Assembly: GCA_021613535.1 (NCBI GenBank)
Contig: CP075493.1
Span: 5,332,001 to 5,396,000 of the forward strand
Origin: Adineta vaga
Taxonomy: Eukaryota > Rotifera
DNA length: 64,000 nucleotides
Direction: 5' to 3'
This document shows, one piece after another, positions 11,852 through 24,794 of this stretch; position 1 is the stretch's first letter, and the number at the start of each line of letters is the position of its first letter. The notes below the pieces were generated by a model. That model had not been told where the DNA came from and made no database searches. It was given only the letters and a program-made list of their open reading frames with translations. The translations under genes and the position numbers were made by a program.

Positions 11852-14800
11852 AACTAAAATAATATGTAAAAATACGATAGACAAAAAAAACCGAAGTCTT
11901 ACTTCTATTTCTATAAGGAATAGTAAATGTTCAAAATACTTAGTATTCTATTAGCTAATGACTGAACAAAAAAAGACATTATTATCAGCTGTTTTATCTG
12001 TGTATAAGTAATTAGTCGCTAAATGTCAATCTCAATTGTCGAAGTGAGTATGTAGAAAGCAATTATACATTCAATTTATTTATTGTTTAGCTGTTTTTCT
12101 TCTTCTGTTGCTTTTTCTATTGTTAGAGAATAAAAGGAAGAATTTTACCTGGTGTATGTGTGTGTATGTGTATATTTGTAATGTATGAATGCGTTGGATG
12201 TTTGTTAATAAAAAGAAACCGTCATGATGATTTCAATACAATACAATCGTAACGATACTCAATGTGGCTGACGCCGACGTCGTACACTTAGCCCGTTTTT
12301 TTTTCTTCGCACTCTTCTCCTCTCTCTCTCTCCTTCTCTGACGTTCTCTCTCTCTCCTTCTCTCTACGGATGGGAGCACAAAAGAGAGAAAAAAATTGAG
12401 AGAAATATTAAGTATTGGATTCGTATTGTATTATACTGCTTCAATAGCAGCACATGGTTTGTCGTGTATGAATGCGTGTGTATATGTGGCTGCACAAAAG
12501 GTGTGAGAGTGTATTGTTCTACGCAGATTTTCTTTCTCTATGTGTGTATGTCTCTTTCTCCCTCTCTTTCTTTTTCTGTCGTTCTTCTTTTCTGCTTTAA
12601 TAATAGTAGTCGGGTCAGGTATGCAAAACGAGCGCTTGCCTTAGCAGAACACAACAGAGAAAAAGAAAAGAATTTTCTCTCTCATTCTCCACCAATGTAA
12701 TGCCATTCGATATAACTAGTATTTCTATTGGTATATAACAGACTAGTTCTAACCAATCATGTTGGTCGTATGATTAGAAAAGAAAGAAAAATTCATTAGA
12801 ATATTTTATTGTTTGTTGTTGCAATTGGCGCACATGCGCGCGTATATACGTAAATGCACTCGTTATAACACTATCACAAGATAGAAAAAAAGAAAACGAT
12901 CGAAAGAATAAAACGAAAAAAAAGTACTACTAATTTGTTGCATTTGTTTGTATTGTCAATAGGCCTAAAATAAAGAAAAAAAAGAAACAATTATTCAGTT
13001 CAACTTATCAGACGGATTAAGCAAGAAGAATATTTTGATCCATTGCTGTTGTTAATGATGCAATATGAATACGAAACTAAGCTCTTTTATTTGCCTATAA
13101 GGCAGATAAAGATAAAGATCTAATCATCAAGTGATAACGGGAAGAATGTTAAACTATATTTGTCACTTCGATTCAGATAATTATATATATAGTTGTCAAT
13201 GTATGCAAGAAAAAATCTAACAGAATATGAACGATATAGTTCTAATTCTAATTTTTCTTTCTCATGTGCATACATTTGAAAGATCGAATCGTAATTTTTG
13301 CTGTTCAATAATTATATCTTTGCTTCCTCTTGTCAACGTGTTGAGTTACACACACAGCATGTCTATTATCCACATCGAGAATCTTGTTTCTTTCGATGAT
13401 AATTAATTAATTGAATAACCCATAATTGAGTTTGAACGTGACATACGATGCTTAGAAGTTTCTTTTTTTTTGGCTTCTTCATCAACACAAATCAAGAACC
13501 CCTGTGTCGATTAGGCAGCAGCTGGCTGCGATCATCATTATGGTCACCCCGCCTATCGTCATTGCAATCGATTTTTCATTTTTTGTTTCTTCCCTTGAGT
13601 AGCTATCGGGCATCAACTGTTCACGACTACCTTCCGACAACACCAGCAACATTTCCGTTTTGATTCTAATCAAAAGCCATACAAAAAAAACCTGATTGAG
13701 CAGAAGAAGAAGAAGGAGAAAAGAAAAAAGGATTTCTGATATATGCATACAAAGATGAAATGGAGGCAAAATATACAGTACTCTACTTGCTTACTCGAGT
13801 ATATTTGCCTTCTTTTATTCACGATTTTATTTGCTTAATGCCTTCAAGTATGTCTCTTTCGTTTCGTTTCACCTGTATCAGAACTAAAATAAACATTAGT
13901 GCTACTAACGAACGATCAAATTGTCAAACAGCACAGAACATTCGTGATCTGTTCTCTTTTTCTTTTTCTTGATTTATTTATAATTACTCTAGAAAAGAAA
14001 TAGGTGTAAGATCCGCCTCCTAATGAATTAAGCTGAATAGACAACAAAAAACTTTGAGATATTGATAGTTTCGAATACGGTTAGAACGTCGATGAACGAC
14101 AACGGATGTTGATAAGTATCCGGTTTTTCTCATTGGTATATGTGTGAAAGGAAATTGCACAGGCATGTTCGTTGTAAGAGAGTGAGAGAGAAAGATTATT
14201 TTGACACCTTCTTGTGTCTTTTGGTCGTTTTCATTGCAAACGATAGATGATGATGATGATGATGATCATGATCGATGTGTGTGTTATAGCTTCGCTAATG
14301 TGCCCGTTGGCCCAAGAAAAATAGTCGTTTGCTATTTTAACGACAATACTAACAAAAAAAGAAAAGTACGCTGAAATGTGTGTTCACTTGAGCGTATGTT
14401 GTGGGAGAAAGCACCTTCATTCATTCATTCATTTATATATCTATATGCATTTTCTATGTTTGATCGTGCTTGAATGAACAAGTTTTCTCTGTAAAAAAAA
14501 GATATCACTCATTTGATCCATCATTAGGACTGAAATGAAGAAAAAGACAATTTCCCAAGAGAAAATGGGTTGGTTCGATGTAATGAAGCGAAACCGAAGG
14601 CGGGATCTATACCATTCGATTATCGATAGAGAATATGTTTCTTTCATTTTTAATTATATAGACAAGCACCTTATCCATCCGGAATTGAGATGAAATGAAT
14701 GAATGAATGAATGAATGAGATTCGACAAACATTCCGAATTGTTTCCTGACGACATCACATGCAAGCAAGGAAGCAAGCAAGCAAACAAACAAACGGCTTT

Positions 14801-17800
14801 GCGTGATAATGAACCGTCATTGATACGTCTTATACGCATAATGTGCGTGACTTGGATATCAACAAAAGATCTCCTATATCATTGTCTTTTGATCAATGTC
14901 TAGTTTTTGCAGCTATTGGAACGACGATGCCAATTAAACGGACGTCGTTCGACTTCCTTCCGTTACCGCCGGTCGGAAGGTGAATGAAAGTGAACGCGAA
15001 CGATAGTTCAAGTTGGTAAGAGAAGAGAAGAGAAGGATACTTCAACTGATTCTCAAGTAGCAATTTTGTTGTGTTGCTGTCCAACTCTTGACTTACGTGC
15101 TCTAAGAGCTACAACGCGAGAGAGAGAAAGAGAGAGAGAGAGACAGACAGAATGAAAAAAGATATCATCATTCTCAGGGATCAATTTTCCATCGTTCACG
15201 TCACTCAAGTATTACTACTGATGTTGTGATTCAAGAAATCGGATCGTCGATACAATGAAATAAAATAGACATTTATTTGTCACAACGCGTTCGACATCTC
15301 TCTGCGAGTCATTAGTTTTGTCAAAATAGAAAACTTAATTAGAAGATTGAATTGTTCGTGCTCATGAATAGATACTTTTTTACATTCCCTATAGAATACC
15401 GATCATCATCACCATCATCATCATCTAGAAGAGAAAGTGAGTGAGTTGCGTGACCGAGCATCTCTCTAGTGGTTGTGCTTGGGTGACAAACAAGTACAAT
15501 GATGCTGTCAATGTATTTTCTATGCGCGTGATTTGATTCGATTGGGGAGTATGTGTGCGTGTCAATCGAGACAAACTGTCATCATCATCATCATTGACAA
15601 CAACATTATTGGAGCGACAGACAGACAGACAGGCAGACAAACTGATATAGACTTGAAAATGAAATTTTGGTGCGGTACCTGTTTGTTTTCGTTTGAAAGA
15701 CGAGACAAGTCTCCACTTTTCTTTCTTGTTTTCACATACATACTTACTTCTTCTCTCTCAGGCTGACCGGCAAGATTTAGATCAATATTTATTTATCATC
15801 TTTTCTAATCCTTAATGCTATATATGTCACGCGCTCAAGGCAAGTGAAGGTCGTCCACTTAACACATCTCAACTCATTATAGGCTTAGCAAAAATAAAGA
15901 AAGAGGATTGTACAACATCACTGATCGATCACTAACACATATGTCTATGTACATAGAGAGCTCTTATTTACGATCAATTAGATCTTATAAAACATTCCTT
16001 AAATAATCATCAGTGAACAAAACGGAAACACTTAAAATGCACTAGATGATTATCCATCAAAGATAATATACCGCTATTGAAAGAGAAAAATCATCATGAT
16101 TTCGAATAATACTATGAAATCGAAGAGCATTCATGTTTTTTTTTTCAATTTCTATTCAAATGAGAAAGATGAAAGAAAACAACATGATGAATATTTGCCG
16201 ATATTCTCTATAACACTTAGGTGAGATTAACTTTACAGGATCGGTATAGACAACGCTTTCAAAGTATATTTTTGATTGTATTTAATAATCAATATTGAAT
16301 AAATTATATTTTTTTGCGAATTTTCATGAAGAAAAAACTGCACGATGATATAATTTTCGCTTTATACAATGCTTCTAAAAACATTTGAATTTCATCAAAT
16401 AATGTATCAATATTTACATAGGTGATAACCGAACAAATATCAAATTACATATGAGTAATTAATCGATTAACAAATTCGTTTTTCCTTTTTCGTATGATTG
16501 CTGATGTGTCAAATTTCATGGTTAATCTGACTGTTTAAATTTTGATATGTATTATGACAAGTTTGTTTTTGACTTTCGATTTTTATATTGTGATTACTGC
16601 CATCTGTCGATACAATTCTCAGTAGACAGAATCTGACCTCTAGCGTCGATTAAAGATGATCCTTAATGTTAATTTTAACTTTCATGAAAAAAATTTTCTT
16701 TCTTTTTGACAATAATACGTCAAGATTATGTGTAAAATTCTTTTCCAGAAAAGAAATATTTAACACATCGAAGTGTACTATCTTAGGGTGTCAATATTAA
16801 CACTTGTTACAAAATACACATAGAACATTGAAATCTATCTTACCTGATCAATGATTGTTGCCAATGTTGAGTAAACACACACACTGAAATTTACTTGTGT
16901 TTATCCAATTAACGTTCAGTAACATTCGATATTGAGATAATATGCAGATTCGTAACTTGAAATGCTGTTGCTTTTTGATATAATACTAACCAAACCATTC
17001 TTCATATTCTCGGCATTCTTTGAATTGTGTATGTGTATTTATATAGTGTGTATGCACGAATGGTAGTGCTTGTCGACAACACTATTCATTCAATTCATCT
17101 CTTCACATTGCCATACACAATTCATTCAATTCAATTCATCAATACTTGTAGTAGTAACAGCAGTTTCTTTTTTTTCTCAATGCTTTCAAAGCACCCACAC
17201 ACACACAAAAACGACACAAAAGCCGCTTAGATACGGTTGATTGAAATGGCAGTTGCCCTGTCTTTTTCTCTCGTTTTTCTTTTTTATTTCTCGCTCCCTC
17301 TCTCTCTCTCTTCGTTTTTGACCCACATCAGTTGTCTTTATGTGTCGTCGTTGTTGAGTATAAAGGATACTCTTCACTTCTCCTCCTGTGCGTCCCTTTT
17401 GTTCGTAGGTCCTCTCCTTTTGAAATCAACACAACAATAACACATCTATATATTCATGAGGCAGTCAAGCAGGCGAATGAATGAATGAATGAATGAATGA
17501 ATAAAAAAAATGAATGAATAAATGAATAAAAGAAAGAATGAAGGAAGGAAGGCTGCCCTACAGCTATTCAAAATAGTATTGAAAAATGAATAAAGAAATC
17601 TTTCTTCTTTGGTGTATGTCTACCTGATCTAGCGGATTGACAAAGCATATACATATACATAAATCTATTCTGATGGTAAGATGATTGTTCGCTTTTGTTC
17701 TATATTTATGTATGCTTCAACCCCATGAATGGAAACGAACGAAGAATAGGAAAGAATAACATTAAAAAAATGCTGGAGTAATTCTAGCTTTATAGTTGGT

Positions 17801-19158
17801 AATAGGTAACAAGTTGAGGTACTCTTCCCTTTTTTCGCCTCCTAGATGTTGTTAATTGACTATAATCCGTTTTGATCAACTGTATAATTCAATTAAGTTT
17901 TTATACCGAATGATACATCCTGTCATTGTATGGAAACTTTTTCAGGTGAGAAATAATACGGATAGAAATTCATTGAAGAAGAAAATAAGAGAAGAATAAG
18001 AAAACTGAACTAATTCAACTATAGTTCCACGCATAAGATTTGATTCAGTCGAATGTTAGATATTTGATAAACAGTCATCCTTTGTATAGATAGTCTCTAT
18101 GATTTATTTCAGCAACATCGAAAATTTGCAAGAATTCTATCTTTTTTTTTTATTTCTCTACAAAATTTTTAATAAAAATTCCGTAGAAAAACATCCTATT
18201 CAATAGAAATTGATAATTGAAAGTATTAGAAAATATTTGAAAGATGCCAGTTCATACGATAGATAATTCTCTATTCTTGTGTATGAGCAACAAGAAATTT
18301 CGCTTTGTGTGCAAATAAATAATTGTATAATTATTCAACTATTTTTCTGATAGGATTTTCATGAACATCGAACTTGTATGTTTTTATCCGACATGATATT
18401 TTTGTAATACAGAGTAAATAATCGAATTTTCTCTCTTTCCTTTTTGAGTGATACTTAGAATAGCTTAAAACTTCACTGTAGAACAATCGAATCTTTTCTC
18501 GATGAAGCTATGCCTAGAAATGTTGTTTTCTTTCGAAAGCAGATTGATCGATAGAAGGTTATTTCATATACGATAGTAGATTTTCATAGAAAGATAAGAT
18601 GTGAATAAGAGATTACAAAAACAAAAAACATTGCTTATCGAATTTCTCGATGAAATAACTCTTTTCAAGCCTCGCTAACAGTTGATATAGAAGCCAATTT
18701 CGAATATTCCAAGAAAAAAAATAAGATGTACGTCATATCATATCATTATAATCGTTTCAAAAGAAGTATCATTATAGGTTCTTAAAAAGTAATCATTACG
18801 AGAAAGTATATAGTATCTTTGACATCCAGTAGTATTTCCTATTCTTATTCATTATTCACCAATCGGAACTCTCCGTAAATACAAAACGAGTTTTAAAAAT
18901 AGAAGATTACCTGACATGAAAACTCGCTAATGACATTTTGTATAGGAAGACAGAAAAAGAAAACTTTTGTGCAGAAAAGGTTCAAATGAAAATTCTTTTA
19001 TTATATATAGGAAAATGAAATGCATCAGATCAATGATCGTTTAATTGCATAAGTTCATGCGTGTTAATCATCAAAATATATCACAAAGCAAAAAAGACAA
19101 AAAAGAATCTGTCGGAAGATGAAAAACGCAATGTAAAAGAAAAATTTCTATTAGAACG
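11852..19158. other. 7.3-kb gene-free region upstream of Sox, rich in simple repeats
   Basis: No exon-like coding signal on either strand; the ORFs are short and low complexity. It holds many microsatellites: (TC)n near 12310-12366, (GAT)n 14246-14272, GAAT repeats 14691-14718, (GA)n 15117-15143, ATC runs 15401-15425, GACA units 15614-15640, (CT)n 17297-17312 and (AATG)n 17477-17520. In a genome with genes this tightly packed, the position next to a developmental regulator suggests Sox 5' UTR exon(s), intron and enhancers; that is inference. Confidence 0.6.
17477..17530. repeat. (AATG)n / (AATA)n microsatellite
   Basis: Tandem AATG units grading into AATA units, inside the Sox upstream region. 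Confidence 0.85.
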
Positions 19159-20621
19159 ATTATACATCAATTTGCAAATAATTTCTTGGTATACGTCCAC
19201 GTTGTTTTGTTGCTGGTTTTTCTACTGTAATCCATTCGGAATCGTCACCATCAGAAATAATACTGACTATCTGAAAATAATCACAATGAAAATGAGTTTT
19301 TTTCTTCAAATCATCAATGAATCTTTTTTACTTCTTTAGCTAGAACACTGAGTTCATTAGATTCGGATGCATCGTAATCAAATCTGACAGTTGCAGTGCG
19401 CAACCGAGGTGATGATGATGTTGAAACATTTGATACTGGTCTCGACAAACTAAAAACGACCAGTCATTTGATAAGAGAAGTTTTTCTTTAATGGAATTTT
19501 TTCTTACCCTAATTTTTTATGTAATTCTTCAAGAATTTGTAAAGATTTTCGATGATATTGTACTTCACATTCAATTAAATCATAAAGACAACTCAAATGA
19601 TGATTCTAATAGATGAGTAGAAAGAAAATTCTTTTTTGATCAAATAAAATGATCAAAAATATACTTGAGAATTTTGTAAACCACCAAGCATTAAATGAGT
19701 TATATGATATTGACGGTCAAATTCGGCTTGTGCATTACGAACTTCAACATCCGAACTCTACAAATGTCATTAAAATCTGTCGATATTTTTCATGAAGGAT
19801 CCGATATATTTCACTTACATCCGCCATTGTTGCAGATGTATTATTAAGCATTTTATTCTTCTTTTGTTTTGATCTTACAGCATCGAGATCGAGACGTTTC
19901 ATTTCTAATGTTCGACGTTCTTTCTAAAACAATTTATCATTCATTTCGAACATATTCAATCATCTGACAAACGGATGAAATCTTACTGTTATTGATTTCA
20001 TTTCACCTTCAAGATAACTTCGTAAAGGTTGCATAAAACCCATAGCAGCAGATTGAATGAAATCTTTATAAGCAAGACCAAGTTTTTGATGTGTTTGACC
20101 ACATTTAATTAATGTTGAACCTTAATTTCAAAACAAAAAAAAATGATAGATATAAGAATTAATTGAATTCAACTGTTTAACCATATTGTGTTGAAGAACC
20201 AAAATCATTTCCTGCATCATTCATGCATTGTCCTAATTGTTCAATGATATTTGCTTTATTAGTTGTTTTTTGATCAAGTTTTGTCAATATAAAATCTTCT
20301 AAACGTTCATCTAAAGAGACAAAAAACAAACATATCTGATCTGTAAATTATGAATGTATTCTTCTCTAACTTACTGGGATTTGGTTGTAGAACAGTTTCT
20401 ACATGAGATATCAATCTTTCTGTCCATGCTTTCGATCGATCAGCTCCTACTAATAAGTGTTCAAAATTTTCATCATATTCCGTTCGATCAGTTGCTTGAC
20501 CAAGTTTTTCTTCAGTAAACTAAAGAATATTGATTGAATTAATTGCTTTGTTTATCACATAGTTAACTACCTGTTTTGCACGGGAAAATAAAGTACCGGC
20601 TGCTTTTAAATTAAAATTCAT
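19159..20621 (-). CDS. SH3GLB: endophilin-B (N-BAR plus SH3 protein)
   Basis: Membrane-curvature protein acting at mitochondria, Golgi and autophagosomes in animals. Start at 20621; exon 1 (20571-20621) encodes MNFNLKAAGTLFSRAKQ, the amphipathic N-terminal helix typical of endophilin-B. The next exons give FTEEKLGQATDRTEYD, then a block ending VLQPNP, then SSTQYGSTLIKCGQTHQKLG and the BAR helices ending in a HHLSCLYDLIECEVQYH-type helix 3. After a Ser/Thr linker, the last two exons form an SH3 domain: TVRFDYDASESNELSVLAKE, then SDGDDSEWITVE and GRIPRNYLQIDV at the stop. Several introns of about 50-80 bp have GT/AG ends. The ALYDY-type motif appears as VRFDYDA. Order and spacing match endophilin-B rather than endophilin-A. 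Confidence 0.93.
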
Positions 20622-22183
20622 TTTCTATTTTCAAGAGAAGAAAAAGAAAAAAGACATAAGTGTTTATATCGTTGGAAGACTCGGCAAGTGAACGTAATGA
20701 AAAAAAGTCATTTGAGTTTGTTGTTACACGAGAAAGAAAAGGAGAGAAAGCCAAAATATATAGGAAAAAATGAGAAGAAAACAAGAAGAAAAATGTCAGT
20801 GTTCAAATACGACGGAACGAAGAAAAACTAATACGGCAATAGTAACTCGATCATTGTGCCTTATTCTTCTAAGACCGAGAGCAAAATGCATTGGACTGCA
20901 AAGATAAGAAGAGCGAAAAAGAAGAAAAAACAAGAAAGAGTGATGAGGGATTTGATTTTGCTTTGCGTTCTATCAGACTCCTAGTTCCTTTTTCTTTCCG
21001 TCATCTATTTTTTTTCCTTTTCTCACGCACATTACTATTAAAAAACCACTTCATTTTCTATATTTGATCTCGATACGGTCTGAACGATTATCTCGAGCAG
21101 TGAACGATTCTAATAGGAAGAAAAGAATATATCCGAGTTGTCAAATACTTTTCCTAGGAACAATGTCAACGAGCAGAGAACAGGAAAAATATTAATTAAC
21201 ATAACGGAAATCAATTGATAGAATGATACATGAGCATCTTAACAAATATTGTCGAATAATAATGAAGTTTCTAGTAATTTCATACAAAAAATTTACATGA
21301 CGAAAACTAACTCAAAATCGAGTTCTTTTAGTGCTATTTATGTATATTAAATGAATAAGAACATGAGAGAGAGAGAGAGAGCTTTGATTGCCTTTTAGGT
21401 ATAATGCTTACGGCTATTAAAAGTATGAAATAATATATATTCAAGACCTAGTAGTGTTATAATTAAAGAGAAAATTTTAATTTTGTTTATCAGTTGATCC
21501 AATTAGACGAGGAAATCTAGTTATGATGTTGTTTATTTACAACATACATTCTAAAGAAAATAACCTGAATGAAATCTAATTAAGATGAGAATTCATGACT
21601 AGTCCTCAGTAACATCGTATATTCATCTTTGTTACTGACAGATATATTTTCTTATTATACTCTGAATAAAATCGTGAAGATCATGAAAATGTCATAAATA
21701 ATCAATAGAAAATGTTAATATAAATTAAATCTATTTCTACTTATTATAACTGAGTCTTTCACGTACATTCATTCGATTTAATAATCACTGTAATAAACAA
21801 TATTTTGACTAGCAATTTAATCTTCCATACAAACAATTCATCAACATAAGACAACATCATAATTGTTAGCATAATAACCTTCAACATTCTCATAATTATA
21901 GATTTATACAGCCAAAGATCTCATTAAACATTCCTATATTTTCGATGAATAATAATTATCTCAAAATAACTTCAGTACTTTTCATGAGCATCTACATACA
22001 TAATATTTCTTGATTTAAGAAAGAATTTTTATTTGTCGTACAATTCAAAGTTATTGAATATTCTTTAATAAAATCTTATTATTAAAATTCACGTAATAAA
22101 ATGAAATCTCATGCTAATATGTATATATGTATATATATCGAGAAAAAACAAACAAATGAAACACAACAAGAGAAAATTACAGA
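20622..22183. other. intergenic, nothing recognised
   Basis: About 1.56 kb. Purine-rich near 20630-20960 (5' side of endophilin-B), a short (GA)n at 21365-21382, otherwise AT-rich. No gene or repeat family seen. Confidence 0.5.
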
Positions 22184-23898
22184 TTAAACAATCAAACGTC
22201 TTCCTTGTTCCATTCCAAGTTTGGAATTGATCTCTTCGGCATCAATCGCTATATGATTATAATTATTATCATTTAATGTTGTATTATTTTCATTATTTAT
22301 TGATATTGTCTTTGGCTGATTAACAACAGGATTTAATGAATAAATATAAACAGCAAACGAAACAATAAATATCGCTAAAAATGTATAAATACTAACAGGT
22401 ATTGAAAATAATATCCAAGCAAGTATACTTGTAAATAATAATTCTAAGGCACTCGCAAATGTTTTTAATATTGATGTCATCGATTTTAAAAACAACGAAG
22501 TAACAATGCCAACTGCTGCATTATTCAATATAATCAAGAAAATTAAATTCTCTTTTCCTGATGTTATTAATTTTAATGTACCGGCAATTTTATCAATAGC
22601 TGAGAGATTAGGTTGTTGATAATCAAAATAGATTAATAAAATCAGATTACAAAGAATAGAATCAAAATACATGAAAGCATTTTGTAACATAACATCAACT
22701 TGAGTTGTTCGATCACTTTTTAATAAATATTCATTATAAACACCAGCAAAACATGAACAAAAGACTTGAACAAGAATCCATATAAGATGAATATTGACTA
22801 GAGAAGATGGTTTCGATTGTAATTCAATGTCCGAATGAGACAATGTAGAATTTTTAGAGGAGACTTTATTTAATGATGAAGAATTTGAATGTTCGAATTG
22901 TTTTATAATACAACCTGATGTAAGCATTAGTAAAGATATCCATTGTAAACGTGTTAAACGTTTATTAAATAGGAACTAAATTACAAGAAAATAAACTATG
23001 ATAATAAATTCAATACAATCATTATTTTACTTGAAAGATGATACCAGTAATAACAACACGAAATTGAAGAAGTAAAAAATATGTTGTAGGATCATAAGAT
23101 GATAAATTAATAAATGCTAAATTGTTATATAAACAATATAATGCTGATGGAATAAAATAAAGAAGTAATACTAAATAAAGAAATGAGAGAAAAAGTTTGA
23201 TTTAGAAACGAAAATCTTCGAATTTCAATGTTAATTCTATAGTTAGCAGCAAATGATTTGAATTACAGAAAATTTCGACAGAAAACAAATGCTGAATTCT
23301 TATCTAACTATCTTTGTTACTATTAAACATAATGTTGTATTATATCCTTTTACCGGCGGTTAATTTTCTGTAGATATTCATGCGCTACCTACATTTTCGT
23401 TGTTTTCTGTTATAATAACCAAAAAAACGTTTCTATACATACTTTCATAGTAGTTCGTTTCGATTTCTATTTACTGATCATAAAAAAATCTTACTTTAAT
23501 TCTAAATTTACCTGTTTGATTATCAGTAATATCTCTTCGCATCTGAGTTAATGAGTGACTAAAGAACAACAACGAAGATAAATATCGTCGATTTCAAGGT
23601 AAAACTAAATACTTACGTTTGTCGATAAATAGTTAAAGCACTAATGAGTTTAACGAATTCGGTGAGTAGAACAACAACGATTGTATTATAATTATATGAG
23701 TGTGATGCTGTTTTTGAACCAGTAACTAGCAAACCTATTGAGATTGAATGTTTGAAAACTTGATGTCATTTTATTCGAAGATTCATGTAACTAACCTTGA
23801 TTTATAAATAGACCCATATATGAGATGAAAATAATAAAACTCCATCGAGTTGGAAAGAGATCTTTCAAATTAATTTGACGACGTAGAGAAGTGAACAT
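22184..23898 (-). CDS. SLC35A-family nucleotide-sugar transporter
   Basis: Multi-pass Golgi transporter expected to exchange a nucleotide sugar for the nucleoside monophosphate. Five exons, 23796-23898, 23617-23734, 23512-23558, 23031-23170 and 22184-22975, join in frame to 399 residues from the ATG at 23898. Family features: LPTRWSFIIFISYMGLFINQ (TM1), TIVVVLLTEFVKLISAL (TM2 with the family EFVK motif), YNNLAFINLSSYDPTTY and FLLLQFRVVITGIIFQ (SLC35A core), then CFAGVYNEYLLK and QNAFMYFDSILCNLI, ending with hydrophobic helices and a polar tail. The FAGVYNEYLLK motif resembles SLC35A4/A5 more than the CMP-sialic-acid carriers, but the substrate cannot be told. The reading frame is open a few codons upstream of the chosen ATG, so an earlier start in another exon is possible. 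Confidence 0.9.
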
Positions 23899-24794
23899 AG
23901 AGATAATCTGATTGATTTTTCTTAATCTGGAATAAAAAAAATAGACAATTGATAAGAAATTTTTTTAGATCAATGAATTAAATCAGATATAATCTGTTAT
24001 TCTCAAGAAGAAATATTAACATTGAATTATAATAAGCAAAAAAACATAATAAATCGTTCCTTTTCCTGTTGTTGTTAGTTTAGTCATCGAGCGATTGGAA
24101 ATAGTTGATTGATAAAAAGAAAAAGTAACATGTGAAGGTGAGAATATATTTTAAGACGAATAGTTATTTCGAGTAGTTGTCGCCAATGGTAATGAAAGTA
24201 AATCTAAATGGAAGAAAGATATAAATGATTTAATCGAAACGTAACAGATGATTACATCTTGAAAATTTTATAGAAAAATACAGTCCATGAAAAAGAACGA
24301 TGACAAATAATTTTTTTTCTTCTCTCAAGAAACATAATATTTGACTTCCTTGAAAACAAAATATTGGAGTGTATACTTTTCATGTTAAGACAGGTATTTT
24401 TTTCGAAAAAAGAAATTGTTGGGTGTGGGTGAAAGTATATTGACTTCAACCACATCCTGAAGATATTTATGCTATAAGAATTAAGTTCTCTGTGAAAATC
24501 AACTTGACTGGATGCATTCTCAATTTCGATTTTTATTCATTCATTTTTCATGAATAACAGTGCTATTTTTTAATGGAAATGTACTTTATTGAAATAGTTA
24601 TATTGATTTTTCAGGGTCAAATTATGCAGCTGTATTTAATGGATTCTTTATTATTCTAACAATATTCGAGCACACCCTATAGATCTAATATTTTCATGTA
24701 AATTCGCTGTGTGTTACAGAAATTATATATTTATGAGGTAACATATGGTTCTAATGTTCGTGTTTTTCAGGTCGAATAGGTCTCAGAGGCAATT
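23899..24794. other. intergenic with telomere-like GGGTGTGGGT motif
   Basis: About 0.9 kb, AT-rich. At 24421-24430 it has GGGTGTGGGT and at 24450-24464 CCACATCCTGAAGAT, one of four related motifs in the window. No coding exon recognised. Confidence 0.5.

Noticed and set aside
10679-11884. Sox start at 11884 ([15 protein letters not shown])
   Set aside because: The segment before 11853 ends in a splice-acceptor-like AG and reads as intron; [14 protein letters not shown] is the more sensible start.
17477-17530. CRISPR-like regular repeat
   Set aside because: Simple AATG microsatellite without spacers; no CRISPR array or cas gene is present, as expected for a eukaryote.
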